Shown here in pieces: positions 11,006 to 21,176 of a stretch of DNA of 64,000 bases. The translations under genes were made by a program, and so were the position numbers. This DNA comes from Mermis nigrescens (lineage: Eukaryota; Nematoda; Enoplea; Mermithida; Mermithidae), in contig JAVLUZ010000273.1 of assembly GCA_036768485.1 (NCBI GenBank), positions 2,103,669 through 2,167,668 on the forward strand. The letters are read 5' to 3'. The notes beneath the pieces are model-generated. The model did not search any database, had not been told where the DNA came from, and saw only the letters and a list, made by a program, of their open reading frames with translations. Numbering within the stretch: position 1 is the first letter of the stretch; every line of letters starts with the position of its first letter.

Positions 11006-11306
11006 TGCACCACAATCAGTATTGGCAGGTGCAATGGCATTTCGTCAAATTGACGGTTTTTAGAGTTTAATGGGAGTTCTGATAAGCAGATGTTATTGGC
11101 TGTTTTTGTGACAAATTTTTACTTCTTTTGAGGAATTGATGGATTTTTACTTTTTTGTCGTCTTGTATATAAGCGTTTTTGTGCATTTTTGATAAAAAAC
11201 TCATAAAAATTTTCGTCACTTTGTGCCAAATATCATACTAACGTATCATTCATTTGGCTTTAGGCGCACCACTGCAGACTTGTTATTATTTGAACGTAAG
11301 TGGTGT
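11006..11306. other. gene-free interval
   Basis: No feature that I can support between element B and the next hAT-like insertion. Confidence 0.35.
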
Positions 11307-11802
11307 AATGAAACCAGGGATGGAAAAAAATCAGATTTGATAATTATGAATTTTTGGGTTTTTGGGTTTTTTTTGGTTTTTCAAAGTTTTTTAGGTTTAT
11401 TGGGGTTTTATTGGGTTTTTTAGTGAAAATGATTTCTAGAACCACATGCAGTACCTGGGGAATCTTCCAACCACTTAAGACAGGAAACAAACGAAGAGCA
11501 ACATCTTTATTCAGCTAATATTGAAATCCAACAACAAAATAGATCGTTCATTGTGACTGCCTGTATGTATATTTCTCTTCAATGCTCGTACATTACCAGA
11601 TTTAATGAAAAAAAAGCACTGGCTCTCAAAAAATATTAGGAAACTGGGATGCCATCAGTGAACGACCGAAACTCCTAAATTTTGCTTCGGCCGAAGCTGA
11701 AGCTTCGGCCAGCTCTTGCTTCGGCTTCGGCCAAAGCATTGGCCGAAGAGCCGAAAGGCTGAAGGCTGAATCTGTATAAATTCTTCAGTCTTATTCTGAT
11801 TA

Positions 11803-12342
11803 TAGTCTGTTTCATTTATTTGGGAGCTTCTTAGTCAATTCTTTCAAGGGCTACAGTGAGCTAAACAAGACAAATTACTGTACTTTCAGCTGAGTGAGGG
11901 CGAGTGGCTAGAATTCTCCCATTTTTAATGCACTAATATGCCCAAATAAATTTGATTTAGGCATTTAATCAGTGCTGGGACATACTACAGTAAGTGCGCT
12001 TAACAAAACACTATTGGTTATAATCGAACCCAGTTAGCTTCGACTACAAGCAAGAGGCTTTACCACTGAGCTATGCAGGAAGTCGCAGCATTTCTTAACA
12101 TCTTAGTCGATTGTGTTTAAAGTGTCGACTCAGGATAAGATGAGTAAGAGATTTTTATCAGTAAGTTAATTGATCTGCTGGAAGATGAGAATAAATTATG
12201 CCGCAAAAATGTTATTCAAAAACCCTTCTTTGCTACGTAGCTAAAGTGAGATCTAGCGACTTACAGTAAATAAGAAATAAGAGGTTACTGTAACCTCCAA
12301 AAACATTTACTGAAAAAGCTCTCGGATAAATGAAACAGACTA
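11803..12342. mobile_element. mariner-like MITE, TA target site, proven by an empty site
   Basis: The ends TAGTCTGTTTCATTTAT and ATAAATGAAACAGACTA are inverted repeats of about 25 bp, flanked by TA on both sides (11801-11802, 12343-12344). In the sister hAT-like copy the same place (about 46977-46990) reads ctgattagtatgaag without the insert. This gives an exact empty site and a TA duplication, as in Tc1/mariner. It carries a tRNA-like segment in the minus direction. No coding capacity. Confidence 0.9.
12016..12082 (-). other. tRNA-like sequence with A and B boxes
   Basis: On the minus strand a perfect A box (TAGCTCAGTGG) is followed at the right spacing by CTTGTAG, a possible anticodon loop reading TGT, and a B box (GGTTCGATT). 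The anticodon stem has several mismatches and the acceptor stem is not convincing. This is a tRNA-derived remnant within the mariner-like MITE. Confidence 0.5.
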
Positions 12343-12799
12343 TAGTATGAAGAATGAATTGCGAATTGAGTCACAAATATGAAAGTTGAGCTTGATTATG
12401 TTTCAGGAGTAAATATGAAGTAATAAAATAGTGTCATTCATTGCAAAAAATTTTTCAAAAGCGCAATTAATTCTCTTGATTAACTTTGATTTCATTATTA
12501 GACATTTCATCTATATCAGCAGCTAATCTGTATTGATCATCATCAGATTTACTATCCTGAATATATAAAAATATAATGTATTATTAGGGATAAAGCCTGG
12601 AATTTTTGAGAATTATGAAAACAATTTATTTATAAATTCCTAATTTTCATTGGCGATACTTAAATTTGTAGAAGTATGTAAGGTAGACAAAAGCAAATAG
12701 AGATTTCTTTTCGTTATTAGATGCAGAAATTTAAGAAAGTTAACACATCGACCATAAAGCAATTATTTGATTTGATACAAAACAAAATGGTAAACAGCT

Positions 12800-13500
12800 G
12801 TGTTTTGTTTGTACTCGGCAAAGATTTTTCCTCCTGTACAAAGATTTTTGGGAAGACAAAAATTGCAAAAAAAGGTCTGAAATTCGCAAAAATTTTGAGC
12901 GCTTTGCACCAAAATGAGTAATTGTGAGTTCTATATATCTTTATAATGACATTAATTGCGTTTCAAAAAGAAAAGTGTCAAATTCTTCGGCGCAATTTTA
13001 AGACAATTCTTAGTAATTTTTGCCCTTAGAGACCCAGAAATTAGTTAAAACACACTACCAAAAGTCGAACAACGTTGTTTTTACCACATTAAAATCGCTA
13101 CTGTGCTATATTATAGTACCCAAAAATATGTGTGTACAAAATGTACAAAAGATTTTTTGGGAAGACAAAAACTGTAAAAAGGTGTAAAATTCCCAAAAAT
13201 TTTCGAAATGAGTAATTTTTTGTCCTATATATCTTTATAATGTCAGAAATTGCATTTTTGAAATAAAAATGTCCAATTCTTTGGCGCTTCAAGGCGTTTT
13301 GAGACAATTTTTAGTAATTTTTGGCGTCAGTAACCAGGAATTAGCTTAAATACATTACCAAAGGTCAAAAACCCTGTTTTACCACACTAATCGCTGCTGT
13401 ACTATCACTATAATATAATACCTATACAAAAATTTGATTGTACAAAATGTACAAGGACTTTTAGGGACCATCTTTGTACATGTACAGACGGACCTTGTTA
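12800..13500 (+). repeat. tandem ~330-bp units with the TTTGTACATGTACAAAG palindrome
   Basis: About two units. Each contains a GTACAAAGA element, GGGAAGACAAAAACTG, a GC hairpin or its decayed form, a TATATATCTTTATAATG segment and ACCCAGAAATTAGCT...CCACACTAAAATCGC. The same unit occurs in three other hAT-like elements of this window and outside them. Confidence 0.85.
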
Positions 13501-14360
13501 AAAAAACTGGTATATACACAGTAGACACACGACATACAACAAGTACAAAGATGGCGTTGAAATTTCGAGTAAACAAAGACATGCCTTCAAATGTGAGACA
13601 TGTAGGAATAAAGGTGTGGCTTTTTCCTTAAGTGTCTGGTCATTTTTGCGATCGCTAGTGATTCATTCATAGTCGAACTTTTCTAAGAATAGAAACAGAT
13701 GCGGAGCGGGTACAATGCTTAGATGAGTCAGCTTTTTGTTATTAATACATGGTTGCTTGCTGTTTATATAGTCAAAGTTACTGTTATGAGCATATTTTTA
13801 ACAACACTTAAGGTGACTAGAAGATAAATTGAGCTAAATGGCGTCGTCTGGGGTTAGTTATATTGCACATTGTCTAAATTTTAATGCGAATAAAAAACGC
13901 TATGAAATAAAGCTTCAGCCTTCGGCCTTTTTTCCTTCTTGCTTCGGCCTTCAGCCGAAGCAAGAAACACCCAGCTTCGGCCGAAGCCGAAGCTTCGGTC
14001 GTTCCCTGGATGCCATATCAGGGTCATATTGTAACCATTTTTCTATAAAATTTAATTGCACACTTGCAAGTATGTTTAGAAATGATTGAATATAGATTTT
14101 GATAAAATTTTTATACGCTGCTTTGTAATTGACACAAGAACATATATGTGACTGTAATTTTACCCAGCGACTCTATAGTACATATCAACTTCCTCTTCAT
14201 CACAATCTTGCTCAAATTCTGCTGACATGGAATCACAAAGCTGCAGTGCATTAGTCTATTTGAAAAATTAGTAACATGTGGATAAAAAACCCTGAAACCC
14301 AATGATTTTTTGCGCCCAAAAAACCCAAAAAAACCCAGCTTTTCCAACCCTGAATGAAAC

Positions 14361-14790
14361 CCATTTAGCTAGATACACGTCATCTTAATAATCCCCTTAG
14401 ACCACCTCCTTAGAAAATCGTGGATCCGCCACTATTTTTGGCCAAAAATTGGGGTCAATACCCCCCCCCACCTCCCTAAAAATGGTGGGGGATTTCCAAA
14501 ATTTGAAGCCTTTACATATTTGGGCGGATAGTAAAAAACGCATTTGTGTAGCAGGTTCGCATATGTATATATTAAGATAGTCATATCATAAAGGTATGTA
14601 CACAGTTCAGAGCATCTGATGCAGTGGAAGAAAGTTGCTGCCATCAAATATGAGACATGGACCTCTTGCCTCAAAGCCCAGAACCTTAACCATTCGACTA
14701 ACACTGGTTCATTTTGATAAAAAATGCAAGGTATTCATAATCTTATGCATTGGTTTACCTGCATTTTAGGCTTTGGCTTAGTATCATGGA
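14361..14790. other. gene-free interval
   Basis: It contains a C-run/G-run segment near 14460-14490 and, at 14642-14712, a weak tRNA-like sequence on the minus strand. I see no gene. Confidence 0.35.
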
Positions 14791-14930
14791 CTGACCAAAA
14801 TATTGGTGCCAGCATGTAAAATAAGCCTGAGTAATAGGATGCAATGATTGAGCTGAGCAAAATGAGCAAAGCGAGTCGCATCCTATTACTTAGGTTTATT
14901 TTAAACGATGACACCAACATTTTGGTCAGC
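14791..14930. mobile_element. short foldback MITE
   Basis: CTGACCAAAATATTGGTG at the left is mirrored by CACCAACATTTTGGTCAG at the right. The pairing continues inward over about 60 bp (TAAGCCTGAGTAATAGGATG with CATCCTATTACTTAGG), so the 140-bp segment folds into a long hairpin. CATGG occurs on both sides but I cannot fix a TSD. Confidence 0.7.
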
Positions 14931-16849
14931 CACATGGATCTATTGAGACCAAAAACAATCCAAGCACTGCCTAATTAGCTTTCCACTTGACTCAGTTCGA
15001 ACCAGTTAAGGTGGCAGCTTTCACCGATTACTACTTGCTGTATACATACTCACAACGTGGTATCTTAATACTTATGTTAACCAGCTACACCAATGCCGTG
15101 AAAAAACTAACCACCACCAGTGCAGAAAATCATGATGTCTACACATGGGCTTTGGAGATTTAGGTGGTTTGCAACCCAGAATCTGAACCCCCATGCAAAA
15201 ATTGATAATTCATCCAGAATGAAATTTTTAGCATGTTTTTGGATTATTGTTGATTGCAGCCTGACAACCTGGCTGCTTCTCATGTATGATGATTATAGAT
15301 GATTGTCATTGCAGTGGCGTATAGTGAAGAATTATCCGCCACTGGGTGAGAATATGGTAATGTTCACACCAGGGTGCAGATATTAAAGCATTATCTGCAA
15401 CCAGGTGCAAATATTATTAATATTTGCACCCGGTTTTCGAGTATTAAAAAATTATCCGTACCTGGGTGCAGATGAGTGCTGCCAATTAATATCAACTGAG
15501 CAATAAGACAGCCAACTGATCAAGTGATGGGAATTAAGGCATAAATGGGGCAGAAATAGCTTCACTCGCTTCACAATTTTCGCCCCATTCATCTCAATCT
15601 TAGCCCTTGCGCCGGCACCATTGTAAATGCGCATAATTAAGGCTAAGTCTAAGACAGAGGTAACAACATCCTAGTGTTCTCGGAAGAATATTGAAAAAAT
15701 TTTTGATGCAAACTTTGTTTTTACCATGTTTAAACTCGAAATTTTGAGCAGGGACGATGAAAAATAACAGGAAAACATTCAAATACAGTGAAAATTCTCT
15801 AAAGTTTCTAGAAATTTTAAACAGCTTTCGCGTCTTTTTTCATTAGGCGATTTGAAGATTTAAAAATATGGTGTGCAAAAGAGGGTTCTTGGTGAAAATC
15901 GAAAATGGGAGACTCCTTCAATTGCACTCAAGTAATTGATCAGCTATTCAGCAAAACAAACAGTCAACTGATCAGTCAAAAAAACGTCCAAATAAGAGGA
16001 CATTGATAACCTACCAATTTAAATAAGAATTCATGCAAGCCCATATATATCAAGTGAGGGGATAGAGGGCATGTGCCCCCAGATATTAAATCTAAAAATG
16101 ATTTATTTTTCCACTCCCTATTTGGTTTTTTAGCCAAAAACTAAAAAAATTTTTGGTGCTTCACACTGTACTTACAGGCTGTTTAGCCCCAAGTGCGCGC
16201 TTAAAGCTCAAGTCATTATACAACCTAAAATATATTTTTTATTCAAGTCTTTTGTTACACAAATAAGGAAAATTGTGCAAGAAGAGAGAATGACATAATT
16301 TTTTTTGTGGTGATAATAAAGTTTGGTGATGAAGTCTTAATTTTTAGGCTGATTTTAGAGTCCAAATATGGCTGATTTGACGAAAATTTGAACGTTCAAA
16401 ATTAATTGTTAATGGTCTTTTTATGAAATTTTTCCCGGGCTCTGCTTGGACCCCTCTGGGGGCGCTTGAGCGCGCCATCCCAAATCCTCAACCCTAGAAG
16501 AGGGATTTTCCCTTGAATTCTCACAATATCTATAGTGAAAAAATTTTTATTGTTCTGCCCCAAAATTGTAAATTAGTAATGACAATCTGTTTAACCCTTA
16601 GTGCATGGTTAAGATGCTCAACATTCAGTCATCCTACAGCCTTAAGATCATTTGCACCTGTGTCTTGTTTTTTTCACAGGTCTTATGCAGAAAATGAGAT
16701 CCAAAGAACAAGTGAGCGTGACATAAATTTTCTGGTGATGCTAGCAAATTTTGGCGATGAACTTTGAAAATTTAAAGGCTGATTTCAGAACCATAATTTG
16801 ACTGATTCTTAAGTTTTAGATTTTTTTACAATATTTTTCGGGTCTCTTC
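14931..16849. other. gene-free interval with small repeats
   Basis: A 33-bp palindrome (CAGTGGCGTATAG...TTATCCGCCACTG) sits at about 15312-15345. Just after it, 15345-15475 holds two to three degenerate ~55-bp repeats with CACC.GGGTGCAGATATTA. The segment 16040-16850 resembles decayed repeats with CCCCC tracts. No coding frame is convincing. Confidence 0.4.
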
Positions 16850-17118
16850 CACACATGGGCGTGGGGGGTTCGGGGGTATGCACCCCCAGAAGTTGAAATA
16901 CCCCCCCCTTCAGAAATCAAAATACCCCCCCCCCAGAAATTTTGTTGTTGTTTTTTTGCCAATTTTTTGATGCTATTGGATAGTGCTCAATGAGAAACGT
17001 CGAAAAATGGTGTTTTTTCGCCATACAATCACTTTTGAGACCATTTTTTGACTTTTGAAAATTTTTCACCCCCCAGAAATTTTTTCACCCCCAGAATTCT
17101 CGGTGCTGCCCACCTATG
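16850..17118 (-). mobile_element. M1-family MITE, complete, perfect TSD
   Basis: A 269-bp inverted copy of the 2306-2572 element starts CACACATGGGCGTGG and ends GCTGCCCACCTATG. Perfect 8-bp TSDs GTCTCTTC flank it at 16842-16849 and 17119-17126. It contains the family core on the minus strand. Confidence 0.95.
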
Positions 17119-17126
17119 GTCTCTTC

Positions 17127-17646
17127 CCTGAACCCTGCTGTGGGGCGCCCAGAAGATAGGTTATCCCTTGGATTCTCAACATATTAAAGTTATGTACCTG
17201 GGTAGTGATAATTTGCAAAGTGTGCTGCTCTGTGGTTGTAAAATTTTTTCTTATATTCGTCCTTGAAGTAAAAAAATACACCCTTCCTACAGATAATTAA
17301 AATTTTCCGAAAAAAACTTCGAAAAAAAGATAGAAAAAATTCGATAGGGGTTAAAGTGTATAATGCTATGTGTGTATATAGAAATTTGGTTTTTGAAAAT
17401 TCTTCACAATAAATGCTTCTCACTTAATAAGTTTAACTAGTCAGGTAGGACCCTATATTAGATAGAATGCAACAAAAAGCCTCTCTCTTGGGGCTGGGTA
17501 TCTGTGGTGGCGCGCTCAAGCAGTCCAGCATGGTTTGTGGCAGAGCCCAGAAGGTTTTGCAGAATAAGCGCTTAAAACTTGAATTTTAAGTTTAAACTTT
17601 TCATAAAATCCTCAGAATCATGGTTTTGAGTTCATCCAGTTAATAG
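17127..17646. other. gene-free interval
   Basis: It contains a fragment (about 17325-17350) resembling the terminal region of the 5264-5927 foldback element. No gene is seen. Confidence 0.35.
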
Positions 17647-17660
17647 ATAAAATAGACTAA

Positions 17661-17977
17661 GAGGAGCTTAAAGTTTAAACCTACCATTAAATTATAAAGA
17701 TAATAATAAAAAGATTTAAAGCTTTAAGAAAAAGAAAAAATGTGGTAAATTAAAACAAATTTAAAGGATATGATGAAACATTATTATTGAGAATAGGACG
17801 ATCACGTGCTATGTATAATGACTCCTTGATTAAAAGATCAAAAGAGTTGGATGCTCGACTGATAACCTTGAAGCAATCTGATGTAATTGGATGATTGCTA
17901 TTTGAGATATGTTTGTGAATAGCAGATAAAGTATCACCTGAATTGGCTTTCCTGTAGCAAATGAGATGCCAGTATGA
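17661..17977 (-). repeat. inverted 3' tail of the Penelope-like element
   Basis: This is the reverse complement of the terminal part of the element: the last ~60 codons of the GIY-YIG frame plus the 3' untranslated tail. It abuts the forward partial copy at about 17978-17983, giving a head-to-head palindrome. Such inverted tails are a regular product of Penelope-like insertion. The embedded coding piece is only a fragment. Confidence 0.95.
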
Positions 17978-17982
17978 TGCCA

Positions 17983-18364
17983 GACATTTTGGGAGTAGAA
18001 TGGCAGAGCATACTGGCATCTCATTTGCTACAGGAAAGCCAATTCAGAGGTGATTCACCTGCTATTCTACATATACTGCTCAATAGCAATCATCAATTAT
18101 ATCAGCTTCAGGTCGGAGCATCCATTCTTTGATCTTTTAATCAAGGTCATTATATAACGGTGATAAGTCTATTCAATAATAATGTTTCATCATATCCTTT
18201 AAATTTGTTTTAATTTACCACATTTTCTTTTTCTTAAAGCTTTAAATCTTTTATTATTATCTTTATAATTTAATGGTAGGTTTAAACTTTAAGCTCCTCT
18301 TAGTTTACAACTCTCGCTTAGCAAGCTCATTTTTCAGAAACTATTCCTTCTTAATCAGTCGAAT
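17983..18364 (+). repeat. upstream partial repeat (pLTR) of the Penelope-like element
   Basis: It matches 20923-21327, from GACATTTTGGGAGTAGAATGG in the endonuclease domain to CAGTCGAAT at the element end. Several small indels and substitutions break the coding frame. Downstream of it the sequence runs without a break into the hammerhead-like motif, as expected if the pLTR carries promoter and ribozyme. Confidence 0.9.
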
Positions 18365-18376
18365 CTACAATTTGCT

Positions 18377-18404
18377 CTGAAGATGGCCAAAGTCTTGGTC
18401 GAAA
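18377..18404 (+). ncRNA. candidate hammerhead ribozyme core
   Basis: CTGAAGA (fits the conserved CUGANGA box) at 18377-18383 is followed by a stem of six pairs including one G-U (GGCCAA / TTGGTC, tetraloop AGTC, 18385-18400), then GAAA at 18401-18404. The two conserved boxes with a stem II of the right size are the signature of hammerhead ribozymes known from Penelope-like pLTRs. I could not assign stems I and III or the cleavage site with certainty. GTC occurs upstream (18358-18360) and downstream (18424-18426). Confidence 0.6.
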
Positions 18405-18435
18405 CGCCAGCTACATTTGTTAGAGTCGATAAACA

Positions 18436-18924
18436 ATGGAAGGACAATGGGAGCGAACCACACCCTACTCCAGCAGCATTGGTTGGTCAGATTGCTTCCC
18501 CTCTGCTACTGAAGTCAATTTTCCGAATATTTTTAGTCAATTAAGGCATAATGGGAGAAAATCGCCTGTCAATCAAACAACTTCAGCTAGTCAGATTACT
18601 TCCACTACTGCTACAACATCTAGTATGGGTGGAGGTAAGGGCGGGTTGGAGGGGCTGGTAAGTTTTAGACTTAAAAAGTTTTTCTTTATTATTGCTTTTC
18701 TTTTCAAGATTCGTTTAAAGCTAAATATATTCACAAATTTGAAAAATAAGTATGATCATGGAGTTGTGTTACTTTTGAGAAAAGTTGAGAAGCTTCAACT
18801 TCGCTATGATAAGCTTCAGTTGGATGTTGCATTTCTTAGAGAATGCATTGATAATGATTTGCTTCTAAATTTCTGGCTTTCAAGGTTTCTAATAGGATGC
18901 TTAAGCGTTCTAAATGTTACATAA
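18436..18924 (+). CDS. N-terminal frame of the Penelope-like polyprotein
   Basis: 162 codons from ATG 18436. The N-terminal third is Ser/Thr-rich. It is followed by a hydrophobic and basic stretch (residues about 75-105) and a coiled-coil-like segment with a LRKVEKLQLRYDKLQLD pattern, as found just before the RT domain in Penelope-like proteins. The frame overlaps the RT frame and ends in an unrelated tail. The usual KFL-FKV-N motif of the family continues only in the -1 frame, so the product is probably meant to be joined to the RT frame at about codon 146. The start is the first ATG after the ribozyme. Confidence 0.75.
   Translation: MEGQWERTTPYSSSIGWSDCFPSATEVNFPNIFSQLRHNGRKSPVNQTTSASQITSTTATTSSMGGGKGGLEGLVSFRLKKFFFIIAFLFKIRLKLNIFTNLKNKYDHGVVLLLRKVEKLQLRYDKLQLDVAFLRECIDNDLLLNFWLSRFLIGCLSVLNVT
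18867..18873 (+). promoter_or_regulatory. candidate -1 ribosomal frameshift site A_AAT_TTC
   Basis: In the upstream frame the bases read cta-aat-ttc, a canonical X_XXY_YYZ heptamer. Slipping back one base here leads directly into the RT frame (next codons Leu-Ala-Phe-Lys-Val-Ser-Asn). As far as I recall the family's conserved spacing, this keeps the alignment without gap. The RT frame is closed by TGA at 18855-18857, so the switch must occur between 18858 and 18924. A one-base indel is the alternative explanation. Confidence 0.5.
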
Positions 18925-21176
18925 CATGCCAGAGGCTTCTGCTAAATGAGGAATTGAAAGTTAAAATCAAAGAGGTTGAAAGAGTCCTAAGAGATTTGAA
19001 GGCGCAGATTACTTTGTTTAATTCACGAGTATCCTGGCTGGATTCTCAGGTAGCATTAACATACATTAGACGCAATGTGTCTAAATCTCTCAACCATGTT
19101 AGACAGTTGCATAGCAAGAAGGTAAAAAACTTGCTTATGCATAAAAGTGTCAATAGTATCGATCCTGAAAAGGTTGTAGTTAATTTAAGTAACCGAGTTT
19201 TGACAGCTCATGAGAAGCTGGTGTTGTCTTATGGTATGAAGTACTCTATTACACCTAGGAAGATCGAGTATGGTGATTATCTGCTACCTTTTGAGAAACT
19301 GATGGGTTTCCTCAAGAAACAAACTGCCTTTAACTGTGACAATGTAAAAATGCAGATGATCAAGAATCAATTGCGAGACATTGCTCTTAGCTCATATTTT
19401 AATTATGATAAGAAGCATTGCGATAATCTATCAAAGCGTGACTATGAAATCCTCAGCAATCTGTCAAAAGACAAGAATATCATTGTTCTAAAGGCAGATA
19501 AGGGTAATCAAGTAGTAATTCTGAACAAAGATGACTACATTAGGAAGTTGAATGATGTCTTGAATGATATCTCAAAGTTCAAAGTCATTGACTGTAATCC
19601 TTGTCAGTTTATACGCTCAGTTGAGAAACGCATATCAGCCCATATACTGAAGGTTCATAAACAGAATGGACTATCTGCTGATGTCTATAAAAGTATAAAT
19701 CCTGTAGGATGCAGTTATGGCAGGCTATATGGCTTGCCTAAGACTCATAAGAGAGATGTTCCTTTAAGACCAATCTTGTCAGCCATCAACACTCCAACTT
19801 ATAAGTTGGCTAAGTATTTTGTGCCGATCCTACAAGACATAAGTACTAATGAATACACTTTATGTGACACTGGTAGTTTCCTGACAAGACTCAAGGCTTT
19901 TACATTCAAAAGCCATCATTTTATGGCTAGTCTTGATGTTCAAAGCTTGTTCACTAATATTCCACTCAATGAGACCATTGACATATGTATTAGGAAACTA
20001 TTTGATGATCAGAATGTCATGTTAGTAAATAACATGAATTGTCATCAATTCAAACTGCTTCTAGAACTTGCAGTTAAAGAGTGTTACTTTACTTGTAATG
20101 GTAAAATCTATCAACAGATAGATGGTGTTGCTATGGGTAATCCGCTTGGCCCAGTTCTTGCCAACATTTTCTTGAGCCATCATGAAACAAAGTGGCTCAG
20201 AGACTGTAGTATAAAGATTAGACCCAAGTTTTATGTACGTTATGTTGATGACACATTTGTAGTGTTTTCTGACAGAAATCAGCCTAGAAAGTTCTGTGAT
20301 TACATGAATCAGCAACATCCTAATATGAATTTCACATTTGAAACTGAATGTGACAAGAAATTAAATTTCCTTGATGTGCTTGTTGAAAGGAAGTCCGATG
20401 ATATTGTCACATCATCATATCAGAAACCCACATTTTCTGGCCTTTATGCCAAATTGTCTAGCTTCATTCCTTTTGCCTATAAAGTTGGTTTAATAAAGAC
20501 ACTTGTGAGTCGTATTCACATGATTTGTAACTCATATCAGACTTTTGTCTCTGATATTGACAAGCTGAAGCAGACTCTACTGCAAAATGAGTATCCGCTT
20601 AGCTTGATTGATAAGGTCATATCAGACTTTATGACAAAAGTTTATAGTAAGAGTGATGACATAAAATTCGGGTGTGATAAACTATGCTATTCTCTTGTTT
20701 TGCCTTACACTGGTGTGCATGGCTACAATGTACGCAGCAGAATTCTAAAGGTTATATCTGCATTTTACCCTCAGATTAGAGTAAGGTTTGTTTACAAACC
20801 TGTTATGTGTATCAGCCGGTTTTTCAAGAACAAGGATGCTGTACCTGCTAAGCTACTCTCAAATTTAGTATATAAGTATACGTGTTCTAGCTGTATGGCT
20901 AGTTACATCGGTGAAACTCGCCGACATTTTGGGAGTAGAATGGCAGAGCATACTGGCATCTCATTTGCTACAGGAAAGCCAATTCAGGGTGATAGTTTAT
21001 CTGCTATTCACAAACATATCTCAAATAGCAATCATCCAATTACATCAGATTGCTTCAAGGTTATCAGTCGAGCATCCAACTCTTTTGATCTTTTAATCAA
21101 GGAGTCATTATACATAGCACGTGATCGTCCTATTCTCAATAATAATGTTTCATCATATCCTTTAAATTTGTTTTAA
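18897..21176 (+). CDS. reverse transcriptase with GIY-YIG endonuclease (Penelope-like)
   Basis: 759 codons from the first ATG of the frame; the coding frame is open from 18858. RT motifs in order: GLPKTHK (279-285), motif A with catalytic Asp347 (SLDVQSLFTN), motif B GVAMGNPLGP (410-419), motif C YVDD (449-452, catalytic Asp451 and Asp452). The C-terminal endonuclease has KYT at 660-662, a CSSC metal-binding pair at 663-666, YIG at 670-672, Arg675/676 and a Glu at 736. This is the layout of EN-containing Penelope-like elements. The protein reverse-transcribes the element RNA at a nicked chromosomal site. No stop or missing catalytic residue is seen. The N terminus is probably supplied by the overlapping frame 18436-18924. 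Confidence 0.95.
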   Translation: MLKRSKCYITCQRLLLNEELKVKIKEVERVLRDLKAQITLFNSRVSWLDSQVALTYIRRNVSKSLNHVRQLHSKKVKNLLMHKSVNSIDPEKVVVNLSNRVLTAHEKLVLSYGMKYSITPRKIEYGDYLLPFEKLMGFLKKQTAFNCDNVKMQMIKNQLRDIALSSYFNYDKKHCDNLSKRDYEILSNLSKDKNIIVLKADKGNQVVILNKDDYIRKLNDVLNDISKFKVIDCNPCQFIRSVEKRISAHILKVHKQNGLSADVYKSINPVGCSYGRLYGLPKTHKRDVPLRPILSAINTPTYKLAKYFVPILQDISTNEYTLCDTGSFLTRLKAFTFKSHHFMASLDVQSLFTNIPLNETIDICIRKLFDDQNVMLVNNMNCHQFKLLLELAVKECYFTCNGKIYQQIDGVAMGNPLGPVLANIFLSHHETKWLRDCSIKIRPKFYVRYVDDTFVVFSDRNQPRKFCDYMNQQHPNMNFTFETECDKKLNFLDVLVERKSDDIVTSSYQKPTFSGLYAKLSSFIPFAYKVGLIKTLVSRIHMICNSYQTFVSDIDKLKQTLLQNEYPLSLIDKVISDFMTKVYSKSDDIKFGCDKLCYSLVLPYTGVHGYNVRSRILKVISAFYPQIRVRFVYKPVMCISRFFKNKDAVPAKLLSNLVYKYTCSSCMASYIGETRRHFGSRMAEHTGISFATGKPIQGDSLSAIHKHISNSNHPITSDCFKVISRASNSFDLLIKESLYIARDRPILNNNVSSYPLNLF

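Larger units (their letters stand above)
11656..14008. mobile_element. hAT-like element with CTTCGGCC end arrays (copy 1)
   Basis: It starts CAGTGAACGACCGAA and ends CTTCGGTCGTTCCCTG, with perfect 8-bp TSDs GATGCCAT at 11648-11655 and 14009-14016. Both ends are palindrome-rich arrays of GCTTCGGCCGAAGC (11684-11770 and 13910-13998). The middle contains the tandem unit with TTTGTACATGTACA and GC hairpins. A 540-bp mariner-like MITE is inserted at 11803-12342. Subtracting it leaves about 1.81 kb, almost the same as copy 2 (46845-49769) without its own insertion. No transposase. Confidence 0.95.
11315..14352. mobile_element. hAT-like element with TTTGGGTTTTT end arrays, perfect TSD
   Basis: The left end CAGGGATGGAAAAAAATCAG and the right end CTTTTCCAACCCTG are inverted. 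Perfect AATGAAAC direct repeats flank the element at 11307-11314 and 14353-14360. The subterminal motif TTTTTGGGTTTTT is repeated at 11344-11425 and mirrored as AAAAAACCCAAAAAAACCC at 14318-14340. The complete 11656-14008 element is nested inside it. Without the nested element only about 0.7 kb remains. Confidence 0.85.

Noticed and set aside
9506..11070. Several 60-120 codon frames rich in Phe-His-Phe-Pro
   Set aside because: They come from the GGAAATGG / CCATTTCC arrays at the ends of the 9701-10979 element.
14642..14712. tRNA-like sequence on the minus strand (TTAGTCGAATGGTTAAGG)
   Set aside because: It resembles a Ser/Leu tRNA D-arm, but there is no B box and the stems do not pair. At most it is a decayed SINE fragment.
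14940..15060. GGTTCGAACT B-box-like element on the minus strand
   Set aside because: The upstream A box is poor and no tRNA fold can be drawn. Such 11-mers occur by chance.
15312..15345. 33-bp palindrome CAGTGGCG...CGCCACTG as a complete transposon
   Set aside because: It has M2-like outer bases but no core and no 8-bp TSD. It is probably a residue of an M2 end pair.
20061..20318. Minus-strand frame inside the RT gene
   Set aside because: Antisense shadow of conserved RT motifs. No independent evidence.
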